Shown in pieces: positions 25,877 through 40,800 of a stretch of DNA of 64,000 bases; positions within the stretch are counted from its first letter, which is position 1; the number at the start of each line of letters is the position of its first letter. The notes below the pieces were generated by a model. That model ran no database searches and was not told where the DNA came from. It worked only from the letters and a program-made list of their open reading frames with translations. Both the position numbers and the translations under genes were made by a program. Source of the DNA: Oscillospiraceae bacterium (lineage in GTDB: Bacteria; Bacillota; Clostridia; Oscillospirales; Ruminococcaceae); contig JAFRJM010000008.1 of NCBI GenBank assembly GCA_017432285.1, positions 1 through 64,000 of the forward strand, given 5' to 3'.

Positions 25877-28800
25877 TTATTGTTCTTTAGAAGGATTCTT
25901 GTACCTTTCCGTATAGTACAGAACTCCCATGTCAGCAACGAAGTAAAGAAGCATCATTGCTGTCCATTTGTCTGCCGCTATCATCTTCCCCTGCATGTTT
26001 TCTGTCAGCACATACGTTGTCAGAGACGCGATTGCAGGTCCAAGTGCTATAAGTTTGACCTTATCAGCTGCCGTAGCTTCTCCCCTCTTTTTCTTTCTGA
26101 GGTACAGCCAAAGGAGCAGGAGCGCCATCAGGATATTGGCAAGTGTAAGGATGAAGTTTGTGAGTGCCCACTCTTTCTCTTCCGTTTGCGTTCCGTTTCC
26201 GCCATTGTTGCTTGGTTTCGTTGCGGGTACAGGTGCAGGCTTTACTTCCTCTTCTTCCTCATCGGCTTCTTTCCGATACCATGTTGTTGGAATAAGTTCC
26301 TCGATAGCCGAGTAGACATTGATCGTGAACTGATGTCCGTAGACGTTGGTGATATTGACACGTCCGGACACGCTGATCACCAGCGGATGTTCTTCTGTCC
26401 CGATACTGCCGTAAGACGACAGGTCAAGATTGTTTGCAATGATATTCACAGGAGATTTACCGGCTGTGGTCTTTCCGTCTACATCGATCATGACATCTCT
26501 ACCTTCAATCCTGTTGATCTCAAGGTCTGTGATCGAATGGATGCTGATGTCTTTACCGGTCACGGAGAGAGTATCTACTGCAGTTACGAGAGGCTTTTCC
26601 TTCGTTCCGACATCTCCGTCTGCACGGATAACTGCTTCTTTTGCTGTGATGTTGGCAGTTCCTTCTTTCATGTCGCCGGCTGTGAGATCTCCTCCGACTG
26701 TGAGATTCAGCTTTCCGCCTACTGTGAGGTCGTTTACCTTCAGATCTCCTTCATTGGTTATCGTCGCGTCACCTGCGATCGTTCCATTGATCTCGTTCAC
26801 ATCGAGATCGAATGGTTTTTCAGAGGAACCTACATTGCCTCCGGAGAGCGTGTTGATATCTGCTTTGTCTCCTGCAATAACTGCATCGCATGTCAGATCT
26901 CCGTTAGCTGTGATCGACACGTTTCTGCCTTTGTCCGCATTTCCGTCCGCATCGAGGTCTGCGATGTGCAGATCCCCATTATTCGTGATGCTTACGTCTC
27001 CCGGGGCTCCTACTGTCAGGCTTCCGCTGACAGCCAGGTTCAAACTGTTGTCATCACTTCCGATATCTCCGCCGGAATGTATCGTCAGATCGCCTTCCGT
27101 CGAAATGGAAGCTCCTTCGTTCTTGGCTCTCTCAAGCAAATCATCTGCTTTAGCCTGAGCTCTGTCTGCTTCCTTACGCTTCTCTTTTGCTTCATCCAGC
27201 GCCTTATCAGCTGTTTCTCTGGCTTTATCGGCTTCTTCTCTCGCATCAGCTGCTTCTTCTTCCTTGCCGTCTGCGATCTCATCCAGCTCTTTTGCCTTAT
27301 CTGCTGCTTCCTGCGCTTCCTTCTCTTTATCGGTGAGCTGCATCTCGAGCTCTTCCTTCTGTCTATTGAGTTCGGCTATCTTCTCTGCCTTCTTTTCTTC
27401 GGTAAGATCCGGATCGGATTCAATCTCTTTGATCTCATCATTGATCTTCTGGATCTCATCCTTTAGCTCCTTGGCTTCGTCTGCAGCCTTCTTTGCATCT
27501 TCTTCAGCTTTGTCAGCTTCTTCTCTCGCTGCTTCAGCTTCGCTTTCGGCTTTATCCGCTTTGTCTTCGAGCTCTTTGGCGTTTTCATTGAGAACGTTCG
27601 CCCTGTCCTCAGCTGTGCTTGCTATGTTGTCCGCATCAGAGGCTTCTTTCAGCGCCTGATCAGCTTCTTTCAGCAGGTCTTCAGCGTTCATATCTGTGAT
27701 GCTTCCAGGAGCAGTGATCTCTGCGTCACCTTCTGTTGCAGCCACATGGTCTATGACCAGATCACCGCTGACTTCTTTGATATAGACTTCTGCGCCGGAC
27801 ACTTCAAGAGTTCCGCTTCCGGTGTTTCCGGATGCAGTATCCACCCGTACCGGTTTATCAGATGTTCCTACGCTTCCAACGCCGTTTCCGTCACTGTCCG
27901 CTATGATGACAACATCGTCACCGGCTATCAGATTTCCGCTTCCAGCGGTCACACTGCCTTCCGCTTCAATATGTGCTGTTGCACCGGCATCAACATTTGT
28001 ATTGACGATGTTTCCGCCTGCTATGACATCTGCGTTCTCCCCAGCTTCAATATCTGCATTGATGATATCTCCGCCTGTCAGGATCATGGCGTTCTCTCCG
28101 GCTTCAACATCGGTATTGGTGACGTCTCCGCCTACATTTACAACAGCGTTCTCACCGGCTTTGATATCTGTATTGACAATATCTCCGCCTGCTTCGACTG
28201 CTGTATCCCTGCCGGCTTCAACATAAGTATTAGCTATGTCTTCACCAGCTTTCACATCAGCTTCTTCACTTGCCTTGATATCAGTCCTGCTGATATCTCC
28301 GCCCGCTTCGACGGCAGCGTTTTCACCGGCTGTGATTTCTGCCCTGATGATATCTCCGCCTGCTTCCACAGCAACATTCTCAACAGCTTCAATATCAGTG
28401 CCGATAATATCCTCACCAGCTTTCACCGCTGCGTTTTCGCCTGCAGTCACTTCGCTGCTGTTTCTGATATCACCTGTGATCGTTACTTCAGCATTGCCGC
28501 CGGCCTCAGCGTAGACTGTTATATCTCCTGTGCCGTGTGCCGCATTTGCTGTGTTGTCAAGGACCAGGTCTCCGTCTGTAGATACTGTGACTGTTCCGTC
28601 CTGCGTATCTGCCGTGATGCTGAGATCCTCATCGGATTCAACATGGATGTCATCTTTTGTATCAGCCGTCATATGACCGCCGACATTGACTTCGATCGGA
28701 GATTCGGATGTTCCGGCTGCGCCGTTCGGGGCTTCGACAACAGTGTCGTTTCCGGATGTGATGTTGTCCTTGCCCTGTTCTTTTTCCTCATCTGCTCTGA

Positions 28801-31800
28801 CGTCTGTAAGATCGCCGTCTGTTGTGACAGCAACATCTTCCGCAGCAGAGATGATACCTATTCCGGTACCGCCTTCGACCTCATTCAGCGCGATGCTTCC
28901 GTTTTCTGACTCAGCGTCGAGTCTCATGGTCGCATCCTCGATATCCTTACGTGCCCAATCATATGTCAGTGCTACGTCGAATACCCACTTACCGTTTTCA
29001 TCCAGGTGAACCGTTCCTGGGCTGATCTCGCTTTCGTCTGTATCTGCAAGGTTCACTACTACAGCAGGTTTGTTGTCCCTCTGTTGCAGATCTACAGCTC
29101 CGATGCTGGCTCCGATATCCTCAGATGCTTTGAGAACAACGTTACCTCCAAGGATATTCTCCTTGCTGGAATCAGTGCTAAGCAGGCTTCCTTTCTCCAC
29201 ATTGATATCGATATCTCCGCGTTCGGAGCGGATATACTCTGCTGTAAGATCCGATTCTCCGTTGACCGTAATATTGATATCTCCGTCATTGTAGATGTTT
29301 GCATTGCCTGTGGCTGTGCCGATCTCGATAGTGAGTCCTTTAGGCTCCTCATCGTTGTATCCGGATTCAGCTTCTGCCGGGATCTCGGAGTGATCGATAG
29401 CCGCCTGCTTGATCGCTTTGATCTCTTCCTCTGTAAGCAGACCTGTTACGACTCCGGGCAGGTCATAAATCGTCTCGATCTTGCTGCCTTTTTCAACCTG
29501 CTTTTCGATGATCGCCGCTAACAAAGCGGTTCTGTCTTCATCGGTGTCTGCTTCTTTCATGACATCCCACAGCTCACTTGCTCCAACAGTCTTGCCGTTC
29601 TTATCCTTCGCCGTGATGATGCCGCTTATCTTCTTTTCTCTCCAGGCCTTCTTGTCTTTGCTGTCTGAAGGTTCATATCCGTTCACTACGCTGAGGATCT
29701 CTTCATCCGTCAGTTTCTGGCCGGATTCCAGTTTTCCCTTCAGCTGTGGATATGCTTTTGTATTCTTTATGACCCACTCTGCCAGCTCTTTGTCTGTGCT
29801 GCTGGCTGTTTTGTCATTTGTTCTGAGGTTGCTCAGAACATTGTCGATCTGATCATCAGTTGCGAGTGTAACGATATCTTTGCCCAGCTTGCTGTCTTCA
29901 ATGACCTTTACGACTGCTTCGCTGTTTACAATTGTTAACCAATCGTCACCCTTCTGATCGATCACCCTTTCTGCTATCTCTTCCGGTGTCTGGAACGGCA
30001 GATCCTCAGGACGCAGCTCGTCAACGATATGGTCAAGATAGTCACCCTCGATCTTCTCGTGGCTCTCCACTTCTGTTCCGGTGAATTCATTGACTTTCGG
30101 GTTATCCGGATGTGTCACGCTGTCGACACCGAACTTGAGATCGTCAGCTGTGATACGGATATACTCCGGATCTCCGTCTGCATTTTCTTTCTGCGGAATG
30201 ATCTCAAGGGATTCAAGATACAGGTCTCCGACCTTCGGGATCACAAGTGTGATGTCCTCAGGGATATCAACGATGAGCGTGCAATCGCTCTCGCCTATGC
30301 TTTCCTCTCCGGAGAGCGTGATCGATGAATCTGCAGCTGTATCATCCTCATCTATCTGGATGAATGCATGCTGTCCGTACTCGGAACAGTCATTGCCGCC
30401 GCCTTCCCTCATTCTGAGGACTTTGCCTGCAGCAAGCGTCAGATCCGTCATGCGTACGATTGCGTTGTCGAATCTCAGGTCTCCGCCCATATCCATATTG
30501 AGGTCTGAGTCATATGCTCTGATCTCATGCACTTCGCCGTCCGATCCAGCAAATACAGTTACTTCGGATCTTGTCACAGCAATATCAAGTGCTGTAAAGC
30601 TTCCCTCATGAGCTATGATCTCAACATATGCATCTGTAAATGTCTCGTTGTCTGTGCTGACATCTCCTCCAGCATCTATTATCAGTGTGCTGACCGATCC
30701 GTCAGCTGCTCCGTCAACTGTGACCTCATTAACTTCGCAGTCTTCCCCGGCAGTGATGGCCACATAAGAGCCTGTCAAAGTGAGATCAAGTGCCGTGAAG
30801 CTTCCTTCATGAGCAGTTATCTCGGCATATGCATCTGTGAATGTCTCATTGGCTGTGCTGACGTCACCCTCTGCATATACAATCAGAATGCTTACTATGC
30901 CGTCTGCTGCTCCTTCAACTGTGACCTCATTCACTTCGCAGTCTTCTCCGGCAGTTATAGCCACACAAGAGCCTGCCACGGCGAGATCAAGTGCGGTGAA
31001 GCTTCCTTTACGAGACGTGATCTCTGCATATGCATACGTGAATGTCTCGTTAGCTGTTGCGACGTCGCCCTCTGCATCTATTATCAGAGTGCTTGCTGTG
31101 CCGTCTGCTGCTCCCTGAACCGTAAGCTCATCGATGAGCACTTTGCCCGGGCTTTCTGCAGAGGCATTGTCTGACCAGCTCTTGTCCGCATTCTGGACCT
31201 TGTTTGTCGCTATCTCCGCTGTTCCGCCGTTGATTACGGTCAGATCATAGATGCCTTCCTCAGCATCAGCGGTATCAGCGAATATCACGCTGCCGTCATA
31301 TGTCTTGATATCCCAGACGACTGCATCGACTGTTATGTCATTCTTGATGAGCAGATCGCCTTCCTCAACATAGAGGTGCGTCTCTGTCTCAACTATCTCC
31401 TCTCCATCGAAGTTCCGGATGTCGAGCACCTCTGCTTCGATCTCAAGAGGATTTTCATCTTCTCCTATCTGTCCTGCGCTGTCAGATATGATGAGCACAG
31501 TCCCTTCAGGAGCATAGATGTCAGTATTATCCGGCTTTCCATCGCCATCCAGGACAGAACCGTTCGGGTCTGTCATTATGATAGTGACGTCTCCGTTGGC
31601 TGCTGATACGAGGCCGATGTTGAAATCTGTGCCCTTTGTATCAGTGAACACACGCATGGTAATGGCTTTTTCGACTTCCGCCTGATTCTGTTTGTTAGGA
31701 TCCAGCCTGAGTGAACCGTCTGATCCGGCTTTGACATATGTGTATGCTGTTCCGTTGAAAATCGGGAACCTGTAGTACAGGACCTTCTCCGGGTTATCTG

Positions 31801-34800
31801 AATCGTTCTCGTCATCTTCGAGTGTTATCTCGAGATAATGGATCTTATTACCGTTGAATGTGTAATCGATATATCCTGTTCCGTCACTATTGAGATGTAC
31901 ATCTGAAGGATCGATATCGTCCCATGAATAGTCGCCATTTTTGTCGAGCTGGACATACCAGTATGTTCCGTTAAGATCTGTCGCGATGTGATCCGTACGG
32001 AGCTCTCTCATGATCTGCTGTCCCTGAAGGATCGTGATCACGGGATGTCCTTCTCCGGCTTTCAGCTCTTCAGCTTTTACATTTGTCGAGATATAGATTT
32101 TGGAGTCATATCTTGATGAGAAGTTCATCGCAGGATTGATCTGGATGACAAGTGCATTCTTCACTCCGTTGAATGTGACATCCGAGACATAGAGCGTATC
32201 CGTGATGCGGTAGCTCTTGTTGATCGTCTCAGGGATCTTCACATCATTTTGCGTCAGAGGAAGCGTCACAGTGTTCAACTTGATACCGCTGATTTCTCCG
32301 TAGAAGAGCATCTGAGGCTTTTCTCCCGGAAGAAGCTCAGTGAATCTCAGTACCAGCGCTGTCTCTGTGCCGTCCTGGCACGGGATGACATCGCTTCTCT
32401 GGTTCGCGAAGTCTATCTCGCCCTTATTCGGCATTCCGCTTCTCTTGAACGTGATGTTGCTTGCGTTCTTCAGAACCTTCTCCGTAGTCTGAACGTGCTT
32501 GACAGCATCGGAAATGACTTCCACTATGTCTGGCTCGCCGATCCTTACTATTCTGTCGCTGGTGCTGTCGTCCGGATCCTCATGCGGCAGGCTCATCACG
32601 TATGCTGTTTCAACGAAGGATCCGTCATCAGCCTTCGTATAGGTCTTGATGGAGGATACTGTCTCAGCCACGAGAGCATCGTAATCATCGATATCCGCAT
32701 ACAGTTTCGTCTGCTTCTCAGAATCGATGTATATGGTCTCCTTGCCTGCCACGGTGTTGAAATCTTCTGCCTTGCGTGTTATGCCTTCGATCTTCGTCCA
32801 GGTGTCATTCTGGAGCGCATATACGTATCCGCTGGCATCCAGGAAGAATGTGCCTTCATCCGCATTCTCGTATTTCGTTCCCGTTACAGTTGTTTCGCCG
32901 ACGGTTATCGACTGGCTCGCAGTTGCTGTCCATACGATCTTGTTTGTCTGGAAGTAGTAGATAGAACCCAGGGAGTAACCGCTGTTTTCGACCGTTACTG
33001 TTACCTCGTTCTCCGTTCCGGGATAGAGCACATCCAGGACTACAAGATTATTATCCACATCCACTATGAGGTGGACATCATGTGCCGGCACCAGATAAGT
33101 AGCATCTCCGCTGCCAACTGTTTGCGTGTAAGCGTCGTAGTGAATGATATAGTACGGACCGGCTGTGTTGACAGATCTGCGGTCATTTTCATCACCGGCT
33201 TCGTACCATTCCTTCAACATAATCGAAGTAGATACCGATGATTCTCCTGATGTGGAAGAAGAAGCCGGATAATCAAGTTCTACGTCATAATCAGTGATGA
33301 TCTGCGTTTCGCCGTTGAGCGTTGTGTAGTAGATCACGGAATCCTTGACAGGAGTCAGTTCCTGATCTGTTTCGAAATTGCTTCCGGGTGTGAACTTGAT
33401 GACCTGGACAGATGTGATATTTCCATTCAGATCGGTAGTGATCCTGACTTTGTAATCATCAGGAGCTCCGACCATCTTGCCGTCTTTATCAAGGTAGATG
33501 TATCCGGTCTCATAAGTTTTGGATGTATCTGTTGTTGCTATAGGCTTAAGAGCTTCGCTCCAGACAAATTTGAATCCGCCTACTCCAGGATCTGAATCAC
33601 TGATCTTGAATCCCACGCTTGTATTTGTAGAGCTGACAAGCTTGTAGATGTTTGTAGGAGTCTCGACAAAAGCCTGGCCCTCGATAGTGACATCAGCTCT
33701 GCCGATCACGCCGTTTCCTTTATCCCAGCGCTCTTCGTAGCCTGTTACTTGTCCTGCTTCGTTGTAGACAGGATAAATATGTCTTTCGTTCTTTTTAGTA
33801 TCTACCGCTACATAGTAGGACTCTGTCGTGAAGTGCTCATTTGTCAGTGACGCAGATGCTTCCGCCAGTTTGACGTAGGTGAACGTGATATATCTTGTCT
33901 GAGGATCGTAGCGCTTTGTCGGCCACTTGTATCCGTGGAATGCGACGTGCTTCGGCTGTGTCATCAGGAAGCTTCCGTCATCCTGATTTGCCTCGATCTC
34001 GCACAGCACCTTGTATCCAGGCATACCGTTGACCGTATTGGTGATATCCAGTGTCACTACTTTGACCTTAGTGAGCGCGTGCTCATTGTACACCGGGGTC
34101 CAGAAATATCCCCACAGATCCTTGTAGATTCCTGTAAGTCCGTCAGCTGATGTTGTCTTAACTGTATATCCGATAGCATTGGACATAACAGCCAGTTCTA
34201 CATAATCTTTGCCGTCTAAATAATAGTATTTGTATGTGTTTCCGTCCTTGACCGTTTTGACTGTCCATTTTGTTCCAAGGAACTCCTTTGTTACGAATTC
34301 AGTGCCTGTATTCGTTATGAGTACCTGGCTGGTGGACTTGAACAGATCGTTTGATGCCCAGAAGGCCTCCCACTTTGACCTTGAGGTCCTGTAATTGTTA
34401 CCTTCTGTCGTGACATCGCCGTTCTCATACATCAGGTTCTTGAACATATCATCGATCGTATCTGATTTCTGTGTATCGGCGCTATCTACGATGAAGAACC
34501 TCACCTTGTGGTTGGTCTCATCATAAGCTATCAGGAAGCTCTTCACTCCATCGTCAAGGATCTCACCCGCTTTTGTTCCCGGTCTCAGTCCTTCCATGAA
34601 ATACCATGTGTAGCCGCTCCATTTGGCAAGCTCTGAGATTTTGAACTCGACCTCCTTGTAGGAGCTGCCGACCTCCTTGGCCATGCGGATCACTATACCT
34701 CTTTCATTGTCGAACAGGCCCTGTGTCTTTACCAGCCAATCTGTGTCGATTGCCTCCATGAGGACGTTGAAGAATACATCTTCCTCAACTGTCAGAGTGC

Positions 34801-37800
34801 CGTCCGTCAGCTCGATGGTCACGCCTTCCTGAAGCGTCAGGGACTTGAGCACTCCTTTGTCATAGTTGAACTTGTAATCGCCTACTGCGGATACCGTTCC
34901 GCCCTCTTCGATCCTGGACACCGCGCCTTTCTCATCGAGGTAGAAGACAGTTCCGTTCGGGAGCGTGTACTGATAGAGCCTGCTCACCGGATCATAGCTC
35001 GTCATGTAATACTCGAGCATATCCATGCCGGTGATCACATAATCCTTAGCCAGCTCAACTGTTGTGTTGTCCGCATATTCCAGAGTTCCCGGTGTCGGGA
35101 TGGTAACTGTCTGTGCGTCTCTGGTCATGTAAACGATGTATCCCGTGCTGAATGTCAGCTTCACTGATCCTTTATCGGAGATCACAGTCTGAACATCTGC
35201 AGCACCATCCGGTACCTGAGCGTTACTGATCGAGTTGCTGTCGACGCTGTCAAGGATGACCGGGACGATAGGTGTCAGATCAAGGTAGATGTCTCCTTCT
35301 GCCTTTACATTGACTATACCGTTCGTACCATCTGTTCCTTTGAATATCCATGCATAGAGCGGTTCTTCCTTTCCGTTCACCACTCTGCCGACTGCTGAAG
35401 CACCCTTCACTGTCAGGACATGAGTCCACAGCGGTCTGATGACTTCATTGCCGTTCTTCGCCATGTTGGCAACAGTTACGCTGTCGGTCGAGAGCAGCTG
35501 CCCGCCGCCCTCTTTTCCGGTCCACTCGAACTCGGATGTTCCGTTATATGCGAGGACCAGCCCATTCAGTGTTACATTGCCTTTTCCGGAGTTCTCCACT
35601 CTGAACAGCGGGGACCATGTGGTGTGAAGCGGAGCGTCATACTTGCGGTCTCCGTTGATGAACACCCTCGGGTTGACGAACCCTGCATTCTTGAATGTCA
35701 CATTGTTGAATATGAGACTCACATCCGTGGAGTTGGTAACCGTGACTGTCGGGATCATTGTCTGATCGTAGACTTTGAGATTGGTGATGTTCGTCTTGAC
35801 GTTACCCGACCGGTCGTATAGGCTCGCTTTGCCAGGCAGATAGTTGAAGATGTTTCTGAACTCCAGAGATCCGTCCTTAAAGCTCCAGATCTCCTCTTCC
35901 TTGCGTACTCCTACCTGACGAACAGCGACGGCACCGCTCTCATCGCGGTAAACGTCGATATATATTCCGCCTGCCGCATCGCCGAGATACAGTGTGAATC
36001 CCTTTATCTCGGATTTCTGCGTGATAGTGACCTTAAAGGACTTGTCGTCCTTTTCCTGAACGAGGAATCCGTTGGTGTTCAGAGCATTCCTTACTCTGTC
36101 TTCCGACAGGCCGTATGTCGTGGCGAGCAGATCGGCTCCTGTGTAGGAACTGTTGCCTGTTATGCTGAGGTTGCTCTTTGCAGTGATCTTCGGGTTAGAA
36201 ACCGCATTGGACTCACCGACAGCATTCAGCTGAGTGCGCGCCAGCGCATAGATGTTATTGCTTCTGTAATTAGGACTCGTCGATGCATAGATCGTTGTTC
36301 CGTCATGTCCGATGACATCCGTGTTCACGAGACCTGTCGTCGAAGTCATGTTGACCGGCATGACGTTCTCTGCTTTGATACCTGCAGCAACCGCTCCTGT
36401 TCCTTTCGCATAGGAGGATACATCCATTCCTATCTCGCTCATCGCGGCCTGGATGTACACATACCTTCCCTCGATCCTTACGTGTGACTTGCTGTCGCTG
36501 TCTCCAACTATATTTATGGTGGAGAAGGTATCGATATTTATCGTATTGGTCGCATGAGGCACCTGTGCCAGTCCGGAAGCATCCGCATGCACATTGGCCG
36601 TCATACTGTTGACAGAGGAATCTGTCCTGATAGTGATCGTGTTGAACCTGTCGAAGATCTCGGCTCCACTTCCGACAGCGATCTCGGCAGTAGAATTGAT
36701 CGTTACCTTTACATCAGCATCACCTTTGGCTACTGCGCCTGCTCCGGTGGACTTTGCTGCTGTGTTGATCTTGTCTGCCAGACCTGTCTTTACGATGATG
36801 TTTATATCACCGAAATCTGCCTTGATCTTGGCTCCTGCATTTACTGCTATATTGGCATTCCTGATAAGGGTGTTATATGCCTTGATGCCCTGGACTTCGA
36901 AGAGCCCTCCGCCGACTGCCATCGTCTTGGCCGTCATCGTTGCATCAGAATCTATCGTGGCATTTACGCCAACTCCTGCATCAAGAACACCGTCGATCAC
37001 AATGTTCGACACTGTATTCACATAGTTGGCTCCGTAGGTCTTTTTCGCATCCACAGCAAATCCGATACCTACAGAATTGGCAATGCTGGACGCTGTCTGT
37101 ACGTCTGTCACAGAAATGTTGATGTTCTTTCCCGCCTTGACAGAAGACCCGTTCTTTGCAGATGCTTCCGTGCTGTACGCGGCATATGTCGGCAGCGTGC
37201 TGTCATCTATCGATACACCGCTGATGACGATTCCGGATTTGACATCCGCAGTTGCCGTTCCCTTGTTGGTCGCGCTGATGGTAACACTGCCGCCGGCAGT
37301 GACGGTGGATCCGTCAGCATATGCATTTACCGTCTGAGGTGTCTTCACTGTCACCTCTTTTGCATCTTCGCCTAACAGCTGAGCAACAAGAGGGTTGGCC
37401 TGAGTATTTATAGCAGTGACCTCAATGTCACCGATATATGCCCTAGCTTCGGATACAGATGCTTTGCCGCCTCCGATGAAAGCACCCATCTGAGCCTCGG
37501 CACTTGAAGTCGTATATCCTTCGCCCTTGAGTGTGAGATCACCTTTTGTTGTTATCACTGCTGCGCTGATAATGGCTTCGACCTTATCTTCGGATCTGGA
37601 TTTCGCAACAAGACCTCCAACCAGTGCAACACCAATGGTATCCCTGTTCCTTGCTGCAGCTGATACTTCGGACGTCGTTGTCGCATGGATCAGGGCAGTT
37701 CCCAGTCCGTATGTCGTGTCTCCGTTCTTTGTAGGCTCAACTTCCAGTGTTCCTCCGACCACCTTTGCTGTGTTGGTCGTGTTGGAGTGTGCAAATGAAG

Positions 37801-40800
37801 TGTTGCTCGTAACGCCGATGATCTTAATGTCATCTCCGCCTGCCTTAGAATCGCCCGGTCCCGTCACAGATGTGCTCTTCGCCTCTGCGATCTCGGACTT
37901 CAGTGTGAGATCTCCCACTTTGGATTTCCCTAGGAGACCCAGCGATGCTTCCTGTGTGGCTTTGAGGACAGCATTCGTATAGTTGACAGCGACGTCGACT
38001 CCGGATACGCTGATTGCCACTTGTATTCCTGCATTTGCATTGATCTTGCCGGTGACGGTGACCGATGCAGTGCCCAGTATTGTCATTTTGCCGCTTCCGG
38101 AAACGGTTGCCGTTCCGTTAGCTCCGACATTTGCAGTCGCCGAGTTGACTTTGACATCCAGCAGCGCAACGCTGATACCGCCCGTCGGCTGTGCAGTGTC
38201 TGCATCTGCCATTGCGGTATACTCGGATTTTACTGTGAGTGTCTGTGCGCTGATCGTTCCTGATGTGTTGATCATCTCAGCAACAAATTCCGCATCAGCA
38301 TTCGCCTCGGTGGTCATGATTCCGACGCCGAGAAGTTTCACACTTGCTGTTTCGGTGACGACCGCTGCTCTTGCTAGGGCGCGTCCGACACTGCTGACAG
38401 TGATGCTTCCCTCTACGTCGAACTCTGCGCCGTCTGTGACAGCGTAGGATCCTGTGTTCGCCCTTGCTCTGGCTGTATTGGCCTTGATGTCTATTCCGCT
38501 GAACGATGCGCTGAAGCTATTTGAATCGGATTCTCCTCCGACAGACTGCAGTGCCTCAGCAGCATAGAGGTCTTCGAATTCATCTTCATTGTTGAATTCA
38601 GAAACGACATCCACCTGACCTGCATATACCTTGATGCCGGATATTTTTGCTGTCTGTGTTCCTGTCAGATCTGCAGTTACGACGTTAATCGCTATCCTGA
38701 CTCCCTCAAGTGAGAACGCAGGTGCCACAAATCCGGAGCTCGCCGTAGCAGATCCTATGACCTTGACGGTGACGGTTCCGTTCTTTATGAAATCATCCTC
38801 GTCAGATGTTCCGGCGCATGCCTCCGAGTCATCCTCCGTTCCGTTCAGTGACGCTTCGGCGGTTGCAGAGGCTTCAGAATGTGCCAGGTTGAATCCTATA
38901 TCCGCCGCCGCAGCTTTGACTCCCTTGGTAGCAGCTGCGCTGGTGGCATCGGATCTGGTCCTATATGTATTGGTCACGCTTATGTTCTTTGCTTTGATCT
39001 TCTTTCCGTTCGTGCTCACCGATGATGTGAACGTGCCGTCCGCAAAGCTTGCGACCAGTGTAAGCGATGCAGAGATGAAGCTGACTTCGCTGTCCTGAAT
39101 TACTGTAGCGTAAGCAATGGATGCAGATTCCGTGGAGAATTCAACATCATTCATGATGTCAAGATCCAGACCTGATCCGGTAGCTTTGTTCTCAGCCCTG
39201 AAATCTGCGTACGCGATGTTCGCCTGAAGTGTCACCAGGCTGAACTTCACGCCGGGGCCTGCTGCTCCGCCGACCCTGGCTGCAGCTCCCGCCACATCGT
39301 CGTCATCTTCAGCATTAAGGTTGGAAATGACTTTCAGCTCATTTGCTTTGAGTTCTACATTATCGAAATATGCATTCTGTACTGTACGGTTGAATGCGAA
39401 TACCGCGTTTGCTGTCAGGCTGTACTCTCCTGCCTTGAAGCTTGGGGTAATTACTTCTGCTGCTGCATGTGACAGACCTGTCATGTTCACAGCGACATCA
39501 GCTGCTTCTATCTCGCTCTTTACGTAGCCCTTCAGCCCGGCATAAGCTTTCGTCATGTTGATGGCGAATGCCGTATTGAGACCGATGTCTACCGCGCTTA
39601 CCTGTACGCCGCCGGCAGCAGGCGTCACAGTCGCCTTTGCATCAGAGACATAGTCGTTTGTGATGGTGATATCACCGACTGTCCACTTTGCGTTGCTTCC
39701 CACTTCAGCTGTTGTGCTGAATGTTCCTGCCGCATAGGAGAATCCCATGAGGACTCCCATTGTTACGATTCCAACAGATACATTGTCCACTTTTGCCTTA
39801 GCTGTGGATTTGCCGCCTCCTGTAAGCGTCACATCTCCTGCTGTGAGTTTGCCGACCTTGAACAGAACTATATTGCTGGAATTGCAGATGGATGTTGCTA
39901 CGCTAACGTTTGCAGCGATCAGACCTACACCAGCAGCGAAGATGTACGCGTTTGCCATACCGTCTGTAAAGGAGACCTGCTGTGTCACATCATTGCCATG
40001 ATCATCTTTTGATTTAAACAGGTATGTCGTGCGTTTGCCGTCCTGCTCCGTCTGCACGGACTTCACAGTAACAGCGGTTGCTGCTGTATCAGTCTTGTTT
40101 CCTGTAAGAGATCCGATGTCGGTCTCGGCAGTCTGTGTGTTCTGCAGACTTGCGACTGCAATTGACATGTTGACTGCGGCACCACCGATCGCAGCACTGT
40201 ACAAAGCTGCATTGGCCCGGCCTCTGCCGAATGCCTGAACTGTGAATTCATCTACTTTGATATTTCCGGATTCTGTCTGTTTTTCGAATCCGGTGACTCT
40301 GATATTTCCGGTTCCCTTTACGGATGCTGTGTTCTCTGTCTTGTTGAGCGCGAGTCCGACGTTGACATTGGCCGCCACACCGCCGGCGCCGCCCGTTATA
40401 CCGAGCACCCTGGCATCGCTGTTATTGGGAGCTGTCTCTGTTCCGGCTTCCACTATGACGCTTCCTACAACTGCGTTATTAGCGTCGAGATCCACGACAG
40501 CCTTGTTGATGCTTCCCGCTATAGCAGCAGCTACCGTTGCGCCTACTGCAACTCCGCCTACTGCTATGGATGTTGTGATGCTCTCGACCTCACCGTTGAG
40601 AGCTGCGCTGACTGCCAGTTCGCGTGTGAGTGTGAGCTTGATATTTCTGACAGATGCGATGTTCCTGGCGTTGCCCATTGCGAGAGCGACAGCCGCATTG
40701 ACTGCGACTCCGCCGGCGGAAACGCCGACATCGGTGACTGATGTGTCTCCGGATGCTGTACCTGTGACTGTGAGGCTGCCTGCATCGATATTTCCTGCCG

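Noticed and set aside
25871..27466. Long plus-strand open frame (531 codons) overlapping the 3' end of the giant gene
   Set aside because: It is antisense to the Ala/Glu/Gly-rich coding strand, whose composition suppresses stops in the opposite frame. The translation is Cys/Phe/Ile-rich with no domain and no ribosome site.
27960..28470. Regularly spaced 57-bp repeats, considered as a CRISPR array
   Set aside because: The repeats are in frame, translate into 19-residue units of a larger protein, and the intervening sequence is not unique spacer DNA.
32249..33241. Plus-strand open frame of 330 codons opposite the giant gene
   Set aside because: Same antisense effect; no recognisable motif or start signal. 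Many shorter frames across 26-56 kb are rejected for the same reason.
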